From the NCBI RefSeq assembly GCF_014323565.1, contig NZ_CP058669.1, positions 833,501-897,500 on the forward strand: a stretch of DNA of 64,000 bases. The letters are read 5' to 3'. The notes under the pieces were generated by a model. It searched no databases and was not told the DNA's origin. It saw only the letters and a list, made by a program, of their open reading frames with translations. The position numbers and the translations under genes are program-made. Source of the DNA: Hyphobacterium sp. CCMP332. GTDB taxonomy: Bacteria > Pseudomonadota > Alphaproteobacteria > Caulobacterales > Maricaulaceae. How positions within the stretch are numbered: the first letter of the stretch is position 1; each line of letters opens with the position of its first letter. Of this stretch, positions 9,010-18,247 are shown in pieces.

Positions 9010-10683
9010 CTACATCTCTTGCGATTGGCGTTTTCGAAAATGAATTGTGTAGCCAACACTTCCCGACTGCACGACGACAATGAAATTATCTTTGGTGCAA
9101 TCCGCAACGAATGCATGTTCCGTGACCACTTCTGTAGTGCCTCCGTTTCCATCGGGTAATCGCAAATTCCCAAAACCCGATATCGGTGATGCGAACAAAC
9201 CATTGCCCACGAATGTCTGATCCATGGCGCCACCCGTGGCGCTGATGCCGCCCACGCCGGGCGTGACGGAATATTCCAATCCGGCAACTACATCTGCTTC
9301 TCTACTTGAATGAACCAAGGAAATCGAAAAGTCGGGTGATTGGCCGTCTGTCGGTGGCATGCCGAGAAAGGCATCGTAAACGTCGTCCATTTCAGCATTC
9401 AACAACTCTGGACAGCTATGCCCTCTGCGCGTCATGGCCATCAGACGAGATGTATCACTGAAGATCGATCGTGAACTGGGCGCAGACAGCCCGTCGGATT
9501 GAGTTGCCTGATAAACATACCGTCCGCGGAACCCGGAATTTATGCGATAGGGAAATGTCAGGTCCCCTGTACCCGTGTTAAACCTGAGTGTGATGTATTG
9601 AAGATATTCAAAGGTTCCCGCGAAGGTCGGGTTATTGGCATCGGCAAGATCGTAATTGCCTTGAACGATCACTACCTGATCTCCAAAACGTGTCGGCATG
9701 TAGCCCAGACCCAAGCCATCTTCATCGAATGCGATAATGCCGTCTCCCTGAAAACGGCCGCCGGGATCATTTTCTTCATCCCGGACCCGAAACGCATAGG
9801 AGCCAAATAAGGGAATTGCTGTTTCGCTCACCGACGTTTCCGGTGCCGTATAGGCAACTGAACTCGCGCCTCTTAGGAGTTGGTCGTCGGTCGGCGTGCC
9901 CTGATCGCGAAATTCGACCGAAACCCGAATGAATTCTGGATAGAAGGGAATTCCATAGTCGGGGTCGGATCGAACAAATATCGAGAATGTACGAGCGGTT
10001 CCGCCAATCGCCATATCGACAGAACCTGCGCGGGCGGCAAGGCACGCCCCCGTCGCTGGATTGGACTCGCAAATCTCAATCAAAACATTTGTATTCACTG
10101 TTGGTCCAACCAACACCGGTCTAGCCGTTACATTGGCGATCCCTGAGCCGATATTGATAACCGCGCCACCCGCAGCATTCGCACCGCCCGTCGTTGGTAT
10201 ACGCAACACGCCGTCGCCCGAAGGCGTGGCGAGAATCGTCACCAAATCGGGCGGAGAACCGGCCTCCGCCGTCAAATACAGGTCATTTATGCCCGGGCGG
10301 CCGAGAGCCTGTCCATTGTCACAAACAAAAACGAAGGGGATCGTTCCGGCAAATGGCGCATTAGGCGTGACCGCCAGCAAAAAGCCTTGTTGCCCATTAG
10401 AGGGAATATCGACGGGGGTATCAGGCATACCCGTTAGCTGGTTTGAGCCATTCACTGTTTGATACTGGAGCACCGTCGGGCTGTCATCGTCATACGATGT
10501 TTCCGCCCGGCAATTGGTGGCGGTCGTATCTCCGACATTCATGACGGTGGCAAATACAGTGGCGGGGGAACCAACCGCAACGGATCGAGCATCTGGTGCT
10601 GTCGCTGCTTCCAATTCCGGTGCGGCTTCAGCCGCAGCGAATGTCACTGCAAACAAGGCCCAAACGATTGACGAGTACATCAT
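9010..10683 (-). CDS. Secreted protein with Ig-like modules, function unknown
   Basis: The product is about 557 residues from the ATG at 10683, preceded by GGTGAGG; a longer start at 10701 is possible. It has a signal peptide (YSSIVWALFAVTFAAAEA). Two related all-beta modules follow, about residues 25-135 and 140-275. Each has a glycine-rich VNxG segment and cysteine-containing strands (NCRAETSY and FVFVCDN in the first; IEICESNPATGACLA in the second). These resemble CARDB/Ig-like modules of secreted bacterial proteins as I recall them. The C-terminal half (about 285-557) is rich in beta strands and unrecognised. No membrane anchor or sorting motif is seen. It lies between two EEP-fold genes in the island. 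Confidence 0.75.
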   Translation of the reverse strand: MMYSSIVWALFAVTFAAAEAAPELEAATAPDARSVAVGSPATVFATVMNVGDTTATNCRAETSYDDDSPTVLQYQTVNGSNQLTGMPDTPVDIPSNGQQGFLLAVTPNAPFAGTIPFVFVCDNGQALGRPGINDLYLTAEAGSPPDLVTILATPSGDGVLRIPTTGGANAAGGAVINIGSGIANVTARPVLVGPTVNTNVLIEICESNPATGACLAARAGSVDMAIGGTARTFSIFVRSDPDYGIPFYPEFIRVSVEFRDQGTPTDDQLLRGASSVAYTAPETSVSETAIPLFGSYAFRVRDEENDPGGRFQGDGIIAFDEDGLGLGYMPTRFGDQVVIVQGNYDLADANNPTFAGTFEYLQYITLRFNTGTGDLTFPYRINSGFRGRYVYQATQSDGLSAPSSRSIFSDTSRLMAMTRRGHSCPELLNAEMDDVYDAFLGMPPTDGQSPDFSISLVHSSREADVVAGLEYSVTPGVGGISATGGAMDQTFVGNGLFASPISGFGNLRLPDGNGGTTEVVTEHAFVADCTKDNFIVVVQSGSVGYTIHFRKRQSQEM

Positions 10684-11206
10684 CCTGCACCTCACCACCA
10701 ATAATCTCTACGACTTTTTGTAAAAACAGAAGCTTTAATTTCAAGAGAGGCACCATTTGGATGGAATAGGCGGCAAATTGAGTGAGCAAAATCTCACCAC
10801 ACACTGGGAAGACATGGAGCGCAGATTACGATGGAGATGGGGTGCTGGTGAGATTGGCAATCGAATGCAACCACTATGCTCCGGGACTATTCCGGGACTC
10901 TTAATCACATTTTATCCGTTTCAGGACCAATTGTTCCAGTTCATTCCGTTTCACGAATGTTCCGATTAGCCTGTAATAGCGTGCAATACGGCCTTATTCA
11001 GGGTTGTCACAGATGGTCAGACAGAAGCTTCCCAAGCTCATGCTGAATCGGTGAAGACACTTTCCGCGAACGCTATCGAACAATAACGGCCAATTCGACA
11101 CCATATGACCTTGCCAACATATTGATTTTGCTTGCTTGTAGCCGAACCTCCGGGCCCACTATGCCCCGACATTGAACAAACAGCGTTGCCCTGACATCAT
11201 TGCGGC
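10684..11206. other. 523-bp intergenic region in the island
   Basis: This is an AT-richer stretch between the divergent secreted-protein and EEP genes. It should hold promoters for both. I see a short direct repeat CCGGGACT at 10879-10886 and 10891-10898, and a TGTTCCGATT at 10959-10968 resembling the candidate arm motif. A 70-codon open frame at 10757-10969 has no recognisable features and is not called. Confidence 0.5.
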
Positions 11207-11932
11207 ATGACCAGCAATCTGTCCCTTCTAAATTGGAACATCGAGCGCCATGGTCCGCAGACTTGGCAGGCAAAATCCCTTTTGTCGGAAATTGTCGAGA
11301 TCAAGCCCAACATTGTCTGCCTGACAGAAGCACATGACGCATCCGCATCGGACCTAGGTGGCCATTCTGTCGGCGTTGTTGGTCAGAATTGGAGTCCAAC
11401 CAGCCACTCCGAACGGAAAGTTCTGCTGTGGAGTCGGCGTGAGTGGAGCGACGTCGACATGCATGATGATCTGAATGAAATCGGGGCAGCCATCACGGCA
11501 ACGACGTCAACCGAGTTCGGAAAGGTTCGTGTAATGGGATTGTGCATCCCGTATCATCGCGCAACGCCTTTCGGGTCTGCCGAACGGGTAAGGAACTGGG
11601 TGCAGCATGGCCTATTTCTCGGCGCGTTGTATGAATGTTTGACGGGCTCTGCCGAAAATCGGCCAGACATCATCGTTGGCGATTTCAATCGTAAACTTCC
11701 ATCAGCATGGGGATCAAAGTCGCTGTTGGAAAAGTTGGAAGAAACGTTTTCCGATTACACGATCGTGACCCGCGGAAAACTACCTCCATTAGATAGAAAG
11801 ACGGTCTGCCACGTGGCCGTGAAGGCGGGATTGGAATGTCAGGCCATCAGCCTTCTAGATGCGAATGATGCATCTGGTAGAGCACGAAGCGATCATAATG
11901 GAGTGCTTGTCGAACTGGGCCAGCCAAATTGA
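11207..11932 (+). CDS. Endonuclease/exonuclease/phosphatase-family protein (cytoplasmic)
   Basis: A 241-residue EEP-fold protein without signal peptide. Catalytic motifs are LLNWNIERHG (Asn11, Glu13), CLTEAHD (Glu41), VGDFNRKLP (Asp159, Asn161) and SDHNGVLVEL (Asp229, His230). It is therefore a likely metal-dependent phosphodiesterase, perhaps a nuclease, acting in the cytoplasm. It is only distantly similar to the EEP lipoprotein in the same island. The stop is four bases before one candidate integrase arm site and 93 bp before attR, so it is the last island gene. Confidence 0.85.
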   Translation: MTSNLSLLNWNIERHGPQTWQAKSLLSEIVEIKPNIVCLTEAHDASASDLGGHSVGVVGQNWSPTSHSERKVLLWSRREWSDVDMHDDLNEIGAAITATTSTEFGKVRVMGLCIPYHRATPFGSAERVRNWVQHGLFLGALYECLTGSAENRPDIIVGDFNRKLPSAWGSKSLLEKLEETFSDYTIVTRGKLPPLDRKTVCHVAVKAGLECQAISLLDANDASGRARSDHNGVLVELGQPN

Positions 11933-11935
11933 TTG

Positions 11936-12001
11936 CCGTTCCGACTCAAACCGCTCTGAAAGCCTGAAAAGTGTGAATTTCGGTACATTTAGTCGGAACG
12001 G
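11936..12001. other. Inverted pair of candidate integrase arm sites near attR
   Basis: CCGTTCCGACT at 11936-11946 and its perfect reverse complement AGTCGGAACGG at 11991-12001 lie just inside attR. The same core occurs twice at the attL end (5371-5414). I saw the full motif only at these places in the island. Recognition by the integrase or an excisionase is inferred. Confidence 0.6.
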
Positions 12002-12025
12002 TGTATTGAAATCATTGATGTTTCA

Positions 12026-12085
<60 letters not shown>

Positions 12086-12087
12086 GA

Positions 12088-12114
12088 AAGCCGCCCCGAC
12101 CGGGCGGCTTTTTT
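12088..12114 (+). terminator. Rho-independent terminator, originally of tRNA-Asp
   Basis: A perfect 9-bp stem (12088-12096 with 12102-12110) with a 5-base loop is followed by a T-run. It lies 12 bp after the tRNA-Asp fragment in attR, the place where a tRNA terminator belongs. The intact tRNA at 5251 has none, so integration appears to have separated the gene from its terminator. Confidence 0.88.
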
Positions 12115-12223
12115 CTTGCTCATTTCCGGCGTGCCATTGCTATTGCCCCGGAAAGGGCGCACCCAATGGGACTGGACCCGCCACGGGACATGACCGGCGC
12201 GATGGATCCTCAAAGGACAATCA

Positions 12224-13369
12224 ATGAGTCAACTCACTTTAGGGGTCATCGGGACCTCTAAAAAGGACGACGAACAACGCCTTCCCATCCATCCGGACCA
12301 TCTGCGGCGACTCCCCGAAGCCTGCCGCAAGCGCCTGGTCTTCGAAGAAGGCTATGGGGCAGTATTCGATATTTCCGATGCTGAAATCGAAGCTCAGGTG
12401 GGCGGCATGGCCTCGCGGCGTGATCTGCTCGCAAATCTCGGCCATGTCATTATCGCAAAACCCGTACTGGCGGATCTCGAGGAGCTGCGCGAAGGCGGAC
12501 TCTTGTGGGGATATCCTCATTGTGCCCAGCAGCGCGCCATCACCCAGACAGCCATCGACCGAAAGCAGACGCTGATAGCATTCGAGGACATGTTTGTATG
12601 GGGCAGAGCCGGCCAGATGGGCCGTCACACCTTTTACAAGAATAACGAGATGGCCGGCTATTGCGCGGTTCTGCATGCGCTGCGCCTGAAGGGCATAGAC
12701 GGACATTACGGCAATCAGCGCAAAGTCATCATCTTCAGCTTTGGCGCGGTGAGTCGCGGCGCGATTTATGCGCTCAAGGCGCACGGTTTCCGCGACATCA
12801 CGATTTGCATCCAGCGCCCGGATCACGAAGTGCGCGAGGAGGTGCTCGATTGCCATTATGTCCGCATCCATGAGGGCGGCGAAGGGCAGGCACGCATGCA
12901 GGTGATCGAGCATGACGGTGGCACCAGTGACCTCTGTGATCTGATCCGGCAGTCCGACATTATCGTGAACGGCACATTTCAGGACCCCGACCATCCGATT
13001 GATTTCGTCACCGAAGCAGAGAAGGATTGCCTGAAGCCCGGTTGCCTGATCATTGATGTCAGTTGTGATGAAGGCATGGGCTTTTATTTTGCCGTACCGA
13101 CAACCTTCAAGGAGCCCATGATCCGCGTTGGCAAGGTCGATTATTATGCGGTGGATCACACGCCCAGCTATCTCTGGGAAAGCGCCACGCGATCCATCTC
13201 CGCGGCGCTGGTTCAGCACTTGCCCTCCGTCGTGAACGGGCGCGAAAGCTGGCAGGAAAATGAAACCATCCGCCGCGCGATCAATATCGACCGGGGCGTC
13301 ATAGTGAAGCCGGGTATTCTCACCTTCCAGAATCGCGGGACGGAATACCCGCATTTGTCCGCCGCATAA
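12224..13369 (+). CDS. N5-(carboxyethyl)ornithine synthase-like dehydrogenase
   Basis: A 381-residue member of the alanine dehydrogenase/pyridine nucleotide transhydrogenase family. The closest match I recognise is N5-(carboxyethyl)ornithine synthase, which reductively condenses pyruvate with ornithine using NADPH. The N-terminal half has the substrate-domain signature (RLPIHPDH, FEEGYGAVF). A Rossmann segment follows (VIIFSFGAVSRGAIYALKAH), and then IDVSCDEG and VDHTPSYLW, typical of this subgroup. The usual GxGxxG is replaced by FGAVSRG. The ATG at 12224 has AAGGA nearby. It appears monocistronic. Substrate assignment is by similarity only; a saccharopine- or alanine-dehydrogenase-like role is possible. 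Confidence 0.75.
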   Translation: MSQLTLGVIGTSKKDDEQRLPIHPDHLRRLPEACRKRLVFEEGYGAVFDISDAEIEAQVGGMASRRDLLANLGHVIIAKPVLADLEELREGGLLWGYPHCAQQRAITQTAIDRKQTLIAFEDMFVWGRAGQMGRHTFYKNNEMAGYCAVLHALRLKGIDGHYGNQRKVIIFSFGAVSRGAIYALKAHGFRDITICIQRPDHEVREEVLDCHYVRIHEGGEGQARMQVIEHDGGTSDLCDLIRQSDIIVNGTFQDPDHPIDFVTEAEKDCLKPGCLIIDVSCDEGMGFYFAVPTTFKEPMIRVGKVDYYAVDHTPSYLWESATRSISAALVQHLPSVVNGRESWQENETIRRAINIDRGVIVKPGILTFQNRGTEYPHLSAA

Positions 13370-13496
13370 TTCACCGTCCTGAATTCGCATAGCCGCCGCC
13401 CACCATCACCGGTTTCCATCAGAAGCTGGCTCTGTTAGACGCGCCGCTCTTTTGCGACGCGGCGATTATCGCCCCGCTTATTCCGGACCGGACGTT

Positions 13497-15002
13497 ATGC
13501 ATTTTCTTCGACTCGACGCTTTTGACTGGACACGGACCCGGCTGGAATGGTTTGGCAATATCCGCGGTGATTTGCTCGCCGGGCTTGTGGTGGCCCTGGC
13601 GCTGATCCCCGAAGCGATTGCCTTTTCGATCATTGCCGGTGTGGATCCCAAGGTCGGTCTTTATGCCTCCTTCTCAATTGCCGTCCTGATTGCCTTTGTG
13701 GGTGGCCGCCCCGGCATGATCTCGGCGGCCACGGCGGCGACGGCGGTGCTCATGGTGACGCTGGTGCGCGACCATGGCCTGCAATACCTGCTGGCTGCGA
13801 CGGTGCTGGCCGGTGTGATCCAGATTGGGGCCGGTGCGCTGAAACTTGGCAATCTGATGCGCTTTGTATCGCGCTCGGTGCTGACCGGCTTTGTGAATGC
13901 GCTGGCGATCCTGATCTTCATGGCGCAATTGCCGGAACTGATCGGCGTCACCTGGCTGACCTATGTGCTGGTCGCGGCCGGGCTGGCGATCATCTACATC
14001 CTGCCGCGCTTTACGAAAATCATTCCGTCGCCGCTCGTCTGTATTCTCGTGCTGACAGGCCTGACCATGTATTTCGGCTGGGATGTGCGCACCGTTGGCG
14101 ATATGGGCGAATTGCCGGACACGCTGCCGGTTTTTCTGATCCCGGACATTCCATTCAATTTCGACACGCTGATGATCATCTTGCCGTATTCGGCGGCTGT
14201 GGCCGCGGTCGGCCTGCTGGAATCACTCCTGACCCAGCAAATCGTCGATGATCTGACCGACACACCATCCGACCGGAACCGCGAATGCGTGGGGCAGGGT
14301 ACGGCCAATATCGTCACCGGCTTTCTCGGCGGTATGGCCGGGTGCGCGATGATCGGCCAGTCCATGATCAATGTGAAATCCGGCGGACGAGGGCGCTTGT
14401 CGACTTTTTCGGCAGGCGTCTTTTTGCTTTTCATGATCCTTGTGCTGGGCGACTGGATTGCGGCCATCCCCATGCCGGCATTGGTCGCCATCATGATCAT
14501 GGTCTCCATCGGGACCTTCTCGTGGTCGTCCGTAAAATCGCTCCGCTCGCACCCGCTTTCGTCCAGCGTTGTCATGCTGGCCACGGTTGCCGGCGTGATC
14601 CTGACCCATAATCTGGCGATTGGCGTGATGGTTGGTGTCTTCCTGTCGGGCATTTTCTTTGCCTGGAAGATTTCGCGGATATTCAGGATTTCCTCGACCC
14701 TGGCGGATGATGGCCGGTCGCGGACCTATGCCGTTGAGGGCCAGCTCTTCTTCGCGTCCACGGAAGCCTTCACCAACGCCTTTGATTTCAAGGAAGCCCT
14801 CGACGAAGTGACAATCGATCTCACATCAGCGCACATCTGGGACATTTCCAGCGTGCAGGCGATTGATCTCATCGTCTTGAAATTCCGCCGCGAAGGCATG
14901 ACGGTCCATCTGGTCGGCATGAATGAAGCCAGCGAGACGATCGTTGATCGCCTGGGCGAGCACGACAAGCCGGGCGCCATTGACCGCGCCGCAGGGCATT
15001 AG
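13497..15002 (+). CDS. SulP-family inorganic anion transporter with STAS domain
   Basis: A 501-residue inner-membrane transporter of the SulP/SLC26 family. The N-terminal transport core has about 11-13 hydrophobic segments, beginning with [20 protein letters not shown] and the family signature [11 protein letters not shown] cytoplasmic STAS domain occupies about residues 405-495 ([19 protein letters not shown]). Family members carry sulfate, bicarbonate or other anions; the substrate cannot be told here. I chose ATG 13497 ([11 protein letters not shown]) over an upstream frame start at 13452. A UspA-type gene follows after 10 bp and is probably co-transcribed, a pairing that suggests stress-linked control of transport. 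Confidence 0.9.
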   Translation: MHFLRLDAFDWTRTRLEWFGNIRGDLLAGLVVALALIPEAIAFSIIAGVDPKVGLYASFSIAVLIAFVGGRPGMISAATAATAVLMVTLVRDHGLQYLLAATVLAGVIQIGAGALKLGNLMRFVSRSVLTGFVNALAILIFMAQLPELIGVTWLTYVLVAAGLAIIYILPRFTKIIPSPLVCILVLTGLTMYFGWDVRTVGDMGELPDTLPVFLIPDIPFNFDTLMIILPYSAAVAAVGLLESLLTQQIVDDLTDTPSDRNRECVGQGTANIVTGFLGGMAGCAMIGQSMINVKSGGRGRLSTFSAGVFLLFMILVLGDWIAAIPMPALVAIMIMVSIGTFSWSSVKSLRSHPLSSSVVMLATVAGVILTHNLAIGVMVGVFLSGIFFAWKISRIFRISSTLADDGRSRTYAVEGQLFFASTEAFTNAFDFKEALDEVTIDLTSAHIWDISSVQAIDLIVLKFRREGMTVHLVGMNEASETIVDRLGEHDKPGAIDRAAGH

Positions 15003-15012
15003 GAGCCATATC

Positions 15013-15882
15013 ATGGACCGCATTATCACACTGATTGACGGCTCGGCCTATAGCGAATCTGCCTGCGATCACGCCGCCTGGGTCGCCGAGAAGACCGGAT
15101 TCGGCATAGATCTTCTGCACGTCATCGATCACCGGCCGGGGCGATCCGGCCCGGTCAATCTGTCTGGAAACCTGACGCTCGGTGCGCGGTCAGAGCTTCT
15201 GGAGAAGCTGACTCGACACGATGAGGAAGGCGCGCGGCTGGCTCGCGAACGCGGCCGGCTGATCGTCGATGCGGCCAAAGCCCATCTGGAAGACAAGGGT
15301 TGTCAGGATGTGCAGATCAAGCTGCGCAATGGCGATTTGCTCGACGCCGTTCAGGATGTCGAGAACGATGCCCGGGTCATCATTATCGGCAAGCGCGGGG
15401 AGCATGCCGATTTTGCCCGGTTGCACCTGGGTTCCAACCTCGAACGTGTGGTGCGCATCGCGCATCGTCCGGTTCTCGTCACATCGCGCGCTTTCAAAGC
15501 GCCAAAGCGGGCGACCATCGCGTTCGATACTGGCCCCAGCGTCGCCAAGGCCGTCGATCACATCGCCAGGGGACAATTGTTCAAGGGCATGGAGATCCAT
15601 CTGCTCCATGTCGGCGAATCGAGCGAGGCGCTTGTGAAAGCGATGGAAGCCGCCGCCGCAAAATTGCGTGAGGCGGGTTATACAGCGGCGTTCGAGATCG
15701 TGGCGGGAGATCCCGATACGATCTTCACGGAAAAGTCGAAAGCCGGTGAGATCGAGTTTCTGGTGATGGGCGCCTATGGCCATTCGCGCCTTCGCAATCT
15801 CATCATCGGCAGCACAACCACCCACATCATCCGCGCCTGTCCGGTGCCGATTCTGTTGTTCCGCCCCGATATGAGTGCCTGA
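15013..15882 (+). CDS. Tandem universal stress protein (UspA family)
   Basis: A 289-residue cytoplasmic protein made of two Usp domains. The second has the ATP-binding motif G-x2-G-x9-GS (GAYGHSRLRNLIIGS, from residue 253). The first has a slightly longer version (GKRGEHADFARLHLGS, from residue 126), so nucleotide binding may differ between halves. The ATG at 15013 has AGGAG at 15001-15005, which overlaps the stop codon of the SulP gene. The role is stress adaptation by family; partner and ligand are unknown. Confidence 0.9.
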   Translation: MDRIITLIDGSAYSESACDHAAWVAEKTGFGIDLLHVIDHRPGRSGPVNLSGNLTLGARSELLEKLTRHDEEGARLARERGRLIVDAAKAHLEDKGCQDVQIKLRNGDLLDAVQDVENDARVIIIGKRGEHADFARLHLGSNLERVVRIAHRPVLVTSRAFKAPKRATIAFDTGPSVAKAVDHIARGQLFKGMEIHLLHVGESSEALVKAMEAAAAKLREAGYTAAFEIVAGDPDTIFTEKSKAGEIEFLVMGAYGHSRLRNLIIGSTTTHIIRACPVPILLFRPDMSA

Positions 15883-15973
15883 CAATTTGGAAACAGGCTT
15901 TTTCCATTCACCTGCCTTTTGAATCGACTATCGGCTGCCCAGATCGGAGCTATCGAAACAAAAGAGGTGAGTG

Positions 15974-16639
15974 ATGTCAGGCAAACGAACAGCATTGGTT
16001 ACAGGCGGCAATCGCGGCATCGGGCTCGCCATTGCCAAGGGGCTCATCGCGCAGGGGCTGGATGCCGTCATCGGCGCACGAAACGCCGATGAAGGGGCGA
16101 AGGCTGCTCAGGCGATCGGCGCGCGTTTTGTCCAGCTTGATGTCAGCGATCCATCCGGAATGGATGCGGCTCTCGCAGAGGCCGGTCCGCTGGATGTGCT
16201 GATCAATAATGCCGGCGTTCTCTCTACCGACCCGGTTCTGGACAATCCGCAAGCCTTTGATGACGCCATCGCCGTTATGCTCAAGGGACCGTATGAGTTG
16301 ATCCGGCGCGTTGCGCCCGGCATGGCCGAGCGCGGCTATGGCCGAATAGTGAATGTGTCATCGGAATGGGGCTCATTTGCCTCCGGTCTGGCAGGGCCAG
16401 GGCCGTATGGTCTGGCCAAGGCCGCACTTAACGGATTGACCGTGGCCGCAGCCCGCGACCTTCCGTCCAGTATCAAGCTCAATTCCATGTGCCCCGGCTG
16501 GGTGCGCACGCGCATGGGAGGCGAAGCCGGCTCGAAGTCGCCGGAGGAGGGCGCTGATACGGCCATCTGGCTGGCAACGCTGGACGACGACGGCCCGACG
16601 GGCGGGTTTTTCCAGGACCGCAAACCTTTAGCCTGGTAG
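15974..16639 (+). CDS. Short-chain dehydrogenase/reductase
   Basis: A 221-residue classical SDR, an NAD(P)-dependent oxidoreductase. The cofactor motif TGGNRGIG is at residues 10-17, NNAG at 78-81, a serine-rich strand SSEWGS at 129-134, and the catalytic YGLAK (Tyr145, Lys149). The ATG at 15974 follows a good AAGAGGTGA ribosome site; an adjacent GTG at 15971 is less likely. The protein is a little shorter than the common 250 residues. The substrate is unknown and the gene stands alone. Confidence 0.9.
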   Translation: MSGKRTALVTGGNRGIGLAIAKGLIAQGLDAVIGARNADEGAKAAQAIGARFVQLDVSDPSGMDAALAEAGPLDVLINNAGVLSTDPVLDNPQAFDDAIAVMLKGPYELIRRVAPGMAERGYGRIVNVSSEWGSFASGLAGPGPYGLAKAALNGLTVAAARDLPSSIKLNSMCPGWVRTRMGGEAGSKSPEEGADTAIWLATLDDDGPTGGFFQDRKPLAW

Positions 16640-16741
16640 GGTATTCACGTTGGTTTGATTGGGCGTAGGTTTAATCCCTGCGCCAACTTCCTATATCCCG
16701 CATCACATCGCCGCTGAACCCGAAATGGAAGAGAGCACATC

Positions 16742-17614
16742 ATGGCCGATACGCATTCATGGACACCGCCGAAAGTCTGGACCTGGGAAAAGGGCAATGG
16801 CGGTCGCTTCGCCAATATCAACCGGCCGACGGCGGGCAAGACGCATGACAAGGATCTGCCCGTCGGCAAACATCCGCTGCAGCTTTATTCGCTGGCAACG
16901 CCGAACGGTGTGAAGGCCACGATATTGCTGGAAGAATTGCTGGCAAAGGGCCATGAGGCTGCGGAATATGACGCCTGGCTGATCAATATCAATGAGGGCG
17001 ATCAATTCTCTTCCGGCTTCGTTGAGGCCAATCCGAACTCCAAAATCCCGGTGCTGGTGGATCATTCCACCCAAACACCCCAACGCGTCTTCGAGTCCGG
17101 CTCCATCCTCGTCTATCTGGCCGAGAAATTTGGCGAATTCCTGCCTACCGACCCGGCCAGACGCGCCGAGACCTTCAACTGGCTGTTCTGGCAGATGGGC
17201 TCGGCGCCTATGCTGGGCGGCGGCTTCGGGCATTTCTACGCCTATGCGCCGGAGAAATGGCAATACCCGATTGACCGCTATGCCATGGAAGTCAAACGCC
17301 AGATGGATGTGCTCGACCGCAATCTCGCCGACCGGGAATACGTCATCGGCGATGAATACACGATCGCGGACATGGCGATTTTCCCCTGGTATGGCGCGAT
17401 GGCCAAGGGCCTGCTCTATGATGCCGGTGAGTTCCTGTCGGTCCACGAATACAAAAATGTCATCCGTTGGGCCGACCATTTGTATGCCCGTGATGCGGTC
17501 AAACGCGGCCGCATGGTCAACCGCGCCTGGGGCGAACCCTCAAGCCAGTTGCTAGAACGCCATGAGGCTTCGGATTTCGAGACAAAGACGCAGGACAAGG
17601 TCGCGACGTCCTGA
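16742..17614 (+). CDS. yghU: Glutathione S-transferase, YghU type
   Basis: A 290-residue nu-class glutathione transferase closely resembling E. coli YghU, which has disulfide reductase and organic peroxide activity. Shared features are the N-terminal extension (PPKVWTWEKGNGGRFANINR), the thioredoxin-fold segment LPVGKHPLQLYSLATPNG, the cis-Pro loop NPNSKIPVL and the glutathione-binding ESGSILVYLAEKFG. The C-terminal helical domain has GDEYTIADMAIFPW and the tail ERHEASDFET. It is cytoplasmic and followed by a terminator, so it is probably a single-gene unit. Confidence 0.95.
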   Translation: MADTHSWTPPKVWTWEKGNGGRFANINRPTAGKTHDKDLPVGKHPLQLYSLATPNGVKATILLEELLAKGHEAAEYDAWLININEGDQFSSGFVEANPNSKIPVLVDHSTQTPQRVFESGSILVYLAEKFGEFLPTDPARRAETFNWLFWQMGSAPMLGGGFGHFYAYAPEKWQYPIDRYAMEVKRQMDVLDRNLADREYVIGDEYTIADMAIFPWYGAMAKGLLYDAGEFLSVHEYKNVIRWADHLYARDAVKRGRMVNRAWGEPSSQLLERHEASDFETKTQDKVATS

Positions 17615-17637
17615 TCCGGCCCGGAATCGATTGAAAG

Positions 17638-17664
17638 AGCCGCTCCCCCGGGGGCGGCTTTTTT
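17638..17664 (+). terminator. Rho-independent terminator after yghU
   Basis: A 9-bp GC-rich stem (17638-17646 with 17651-17659, one T-G pair) has a 4-base loop and is followed by a T-run to 17664. It begins 23 bp after the yghU stop and isolates it from the nuo operon. Confidence 0.88.
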
Positions 17665-17878
17665 GATTCCGCGGGGACAAACTTGCAAGCCATTCTCACC
17701 TAACGGCACTTCAAGCACTTGCGCGTGGATTTCGCACAGAAAAAGCCGCCTTTTCGCCTTGCGAGCGATGTCGGCTCGCACTAGCTTCCGGCCCGACCGT
17801 GTGGGGGCTATTGGTCAGGCCTGACTCGCTATTCTGCGTAGGCCGGCCCCTTACATTAGCTGATCGGGGCGATCCGTC

Positions 17879-18244
17879 ATGAATGCGCTTCTGCTCGAAT
17901 ACTTGCCGATTATCATTTTTCTGGGAATCGCGGCTGCGATGGGTATCGGCTTCATGCTGGCCGCCTGGGTTCTGGCGCCGTCCAGCCCTGATCCGGAAAA
18001 AGTTTCGACATACGAGTGCGGGTTTGAAGCGTTTGACGATGCCCGAATGAAATTCGACGTCCGTTTTTATCTTGTCGCAATTCTGTTCATTATCTTTGAT
18101 CTGGAAGTGGCCTTCCTCTTTCCGTGGGCAGTGACGTTGGGCGAGACCGGTCTTTTTGCTTTCTGGTCGATGATGGTGTTCCTCGGTGTGCTCACCGTGG
18201 GCTTCATCTACGAGTGGAAAAAAGGCGCGCTGGAGTGGGAGTAG
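17879..18244 (+). CDS. nuoA: NADH-quinone oxidoreductase subunit A
   Basis: NuoA is a 121-residue membrane subunit of respiratory complex I at the junction of the peripheral and membrane arms. Three hydrophobic segments are visible, with the conserved loop [20 protein letters not shown] between the first and second, and [10 protein letters not shown] in the second. It is the first gene of nuoA-N. About 210 bp upstream, from the yghU terminator, must contain the operon promoter, but I cannot point to clear -35/-10 boxes. Confidence 0.97.
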   Translation: MNALLLEYLPIIIFLGIAAAMGIGFMLAAWVLAPSSPDPEKVSTYECGFEAFDDARMKFDVRFYLVAILFIIFDLEVAFLFPWAVTLGETGLFAFWSMMVFLGVLTVGFIYEWKKGALEWE

Positions 18245-18247
18245 ATC

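Noticed and set aside
10757-10969. 70-codon frame in the island intergenic region
   Set aside because: No clear ribosome site, no recognisable motif and no conserved neighbour relation.
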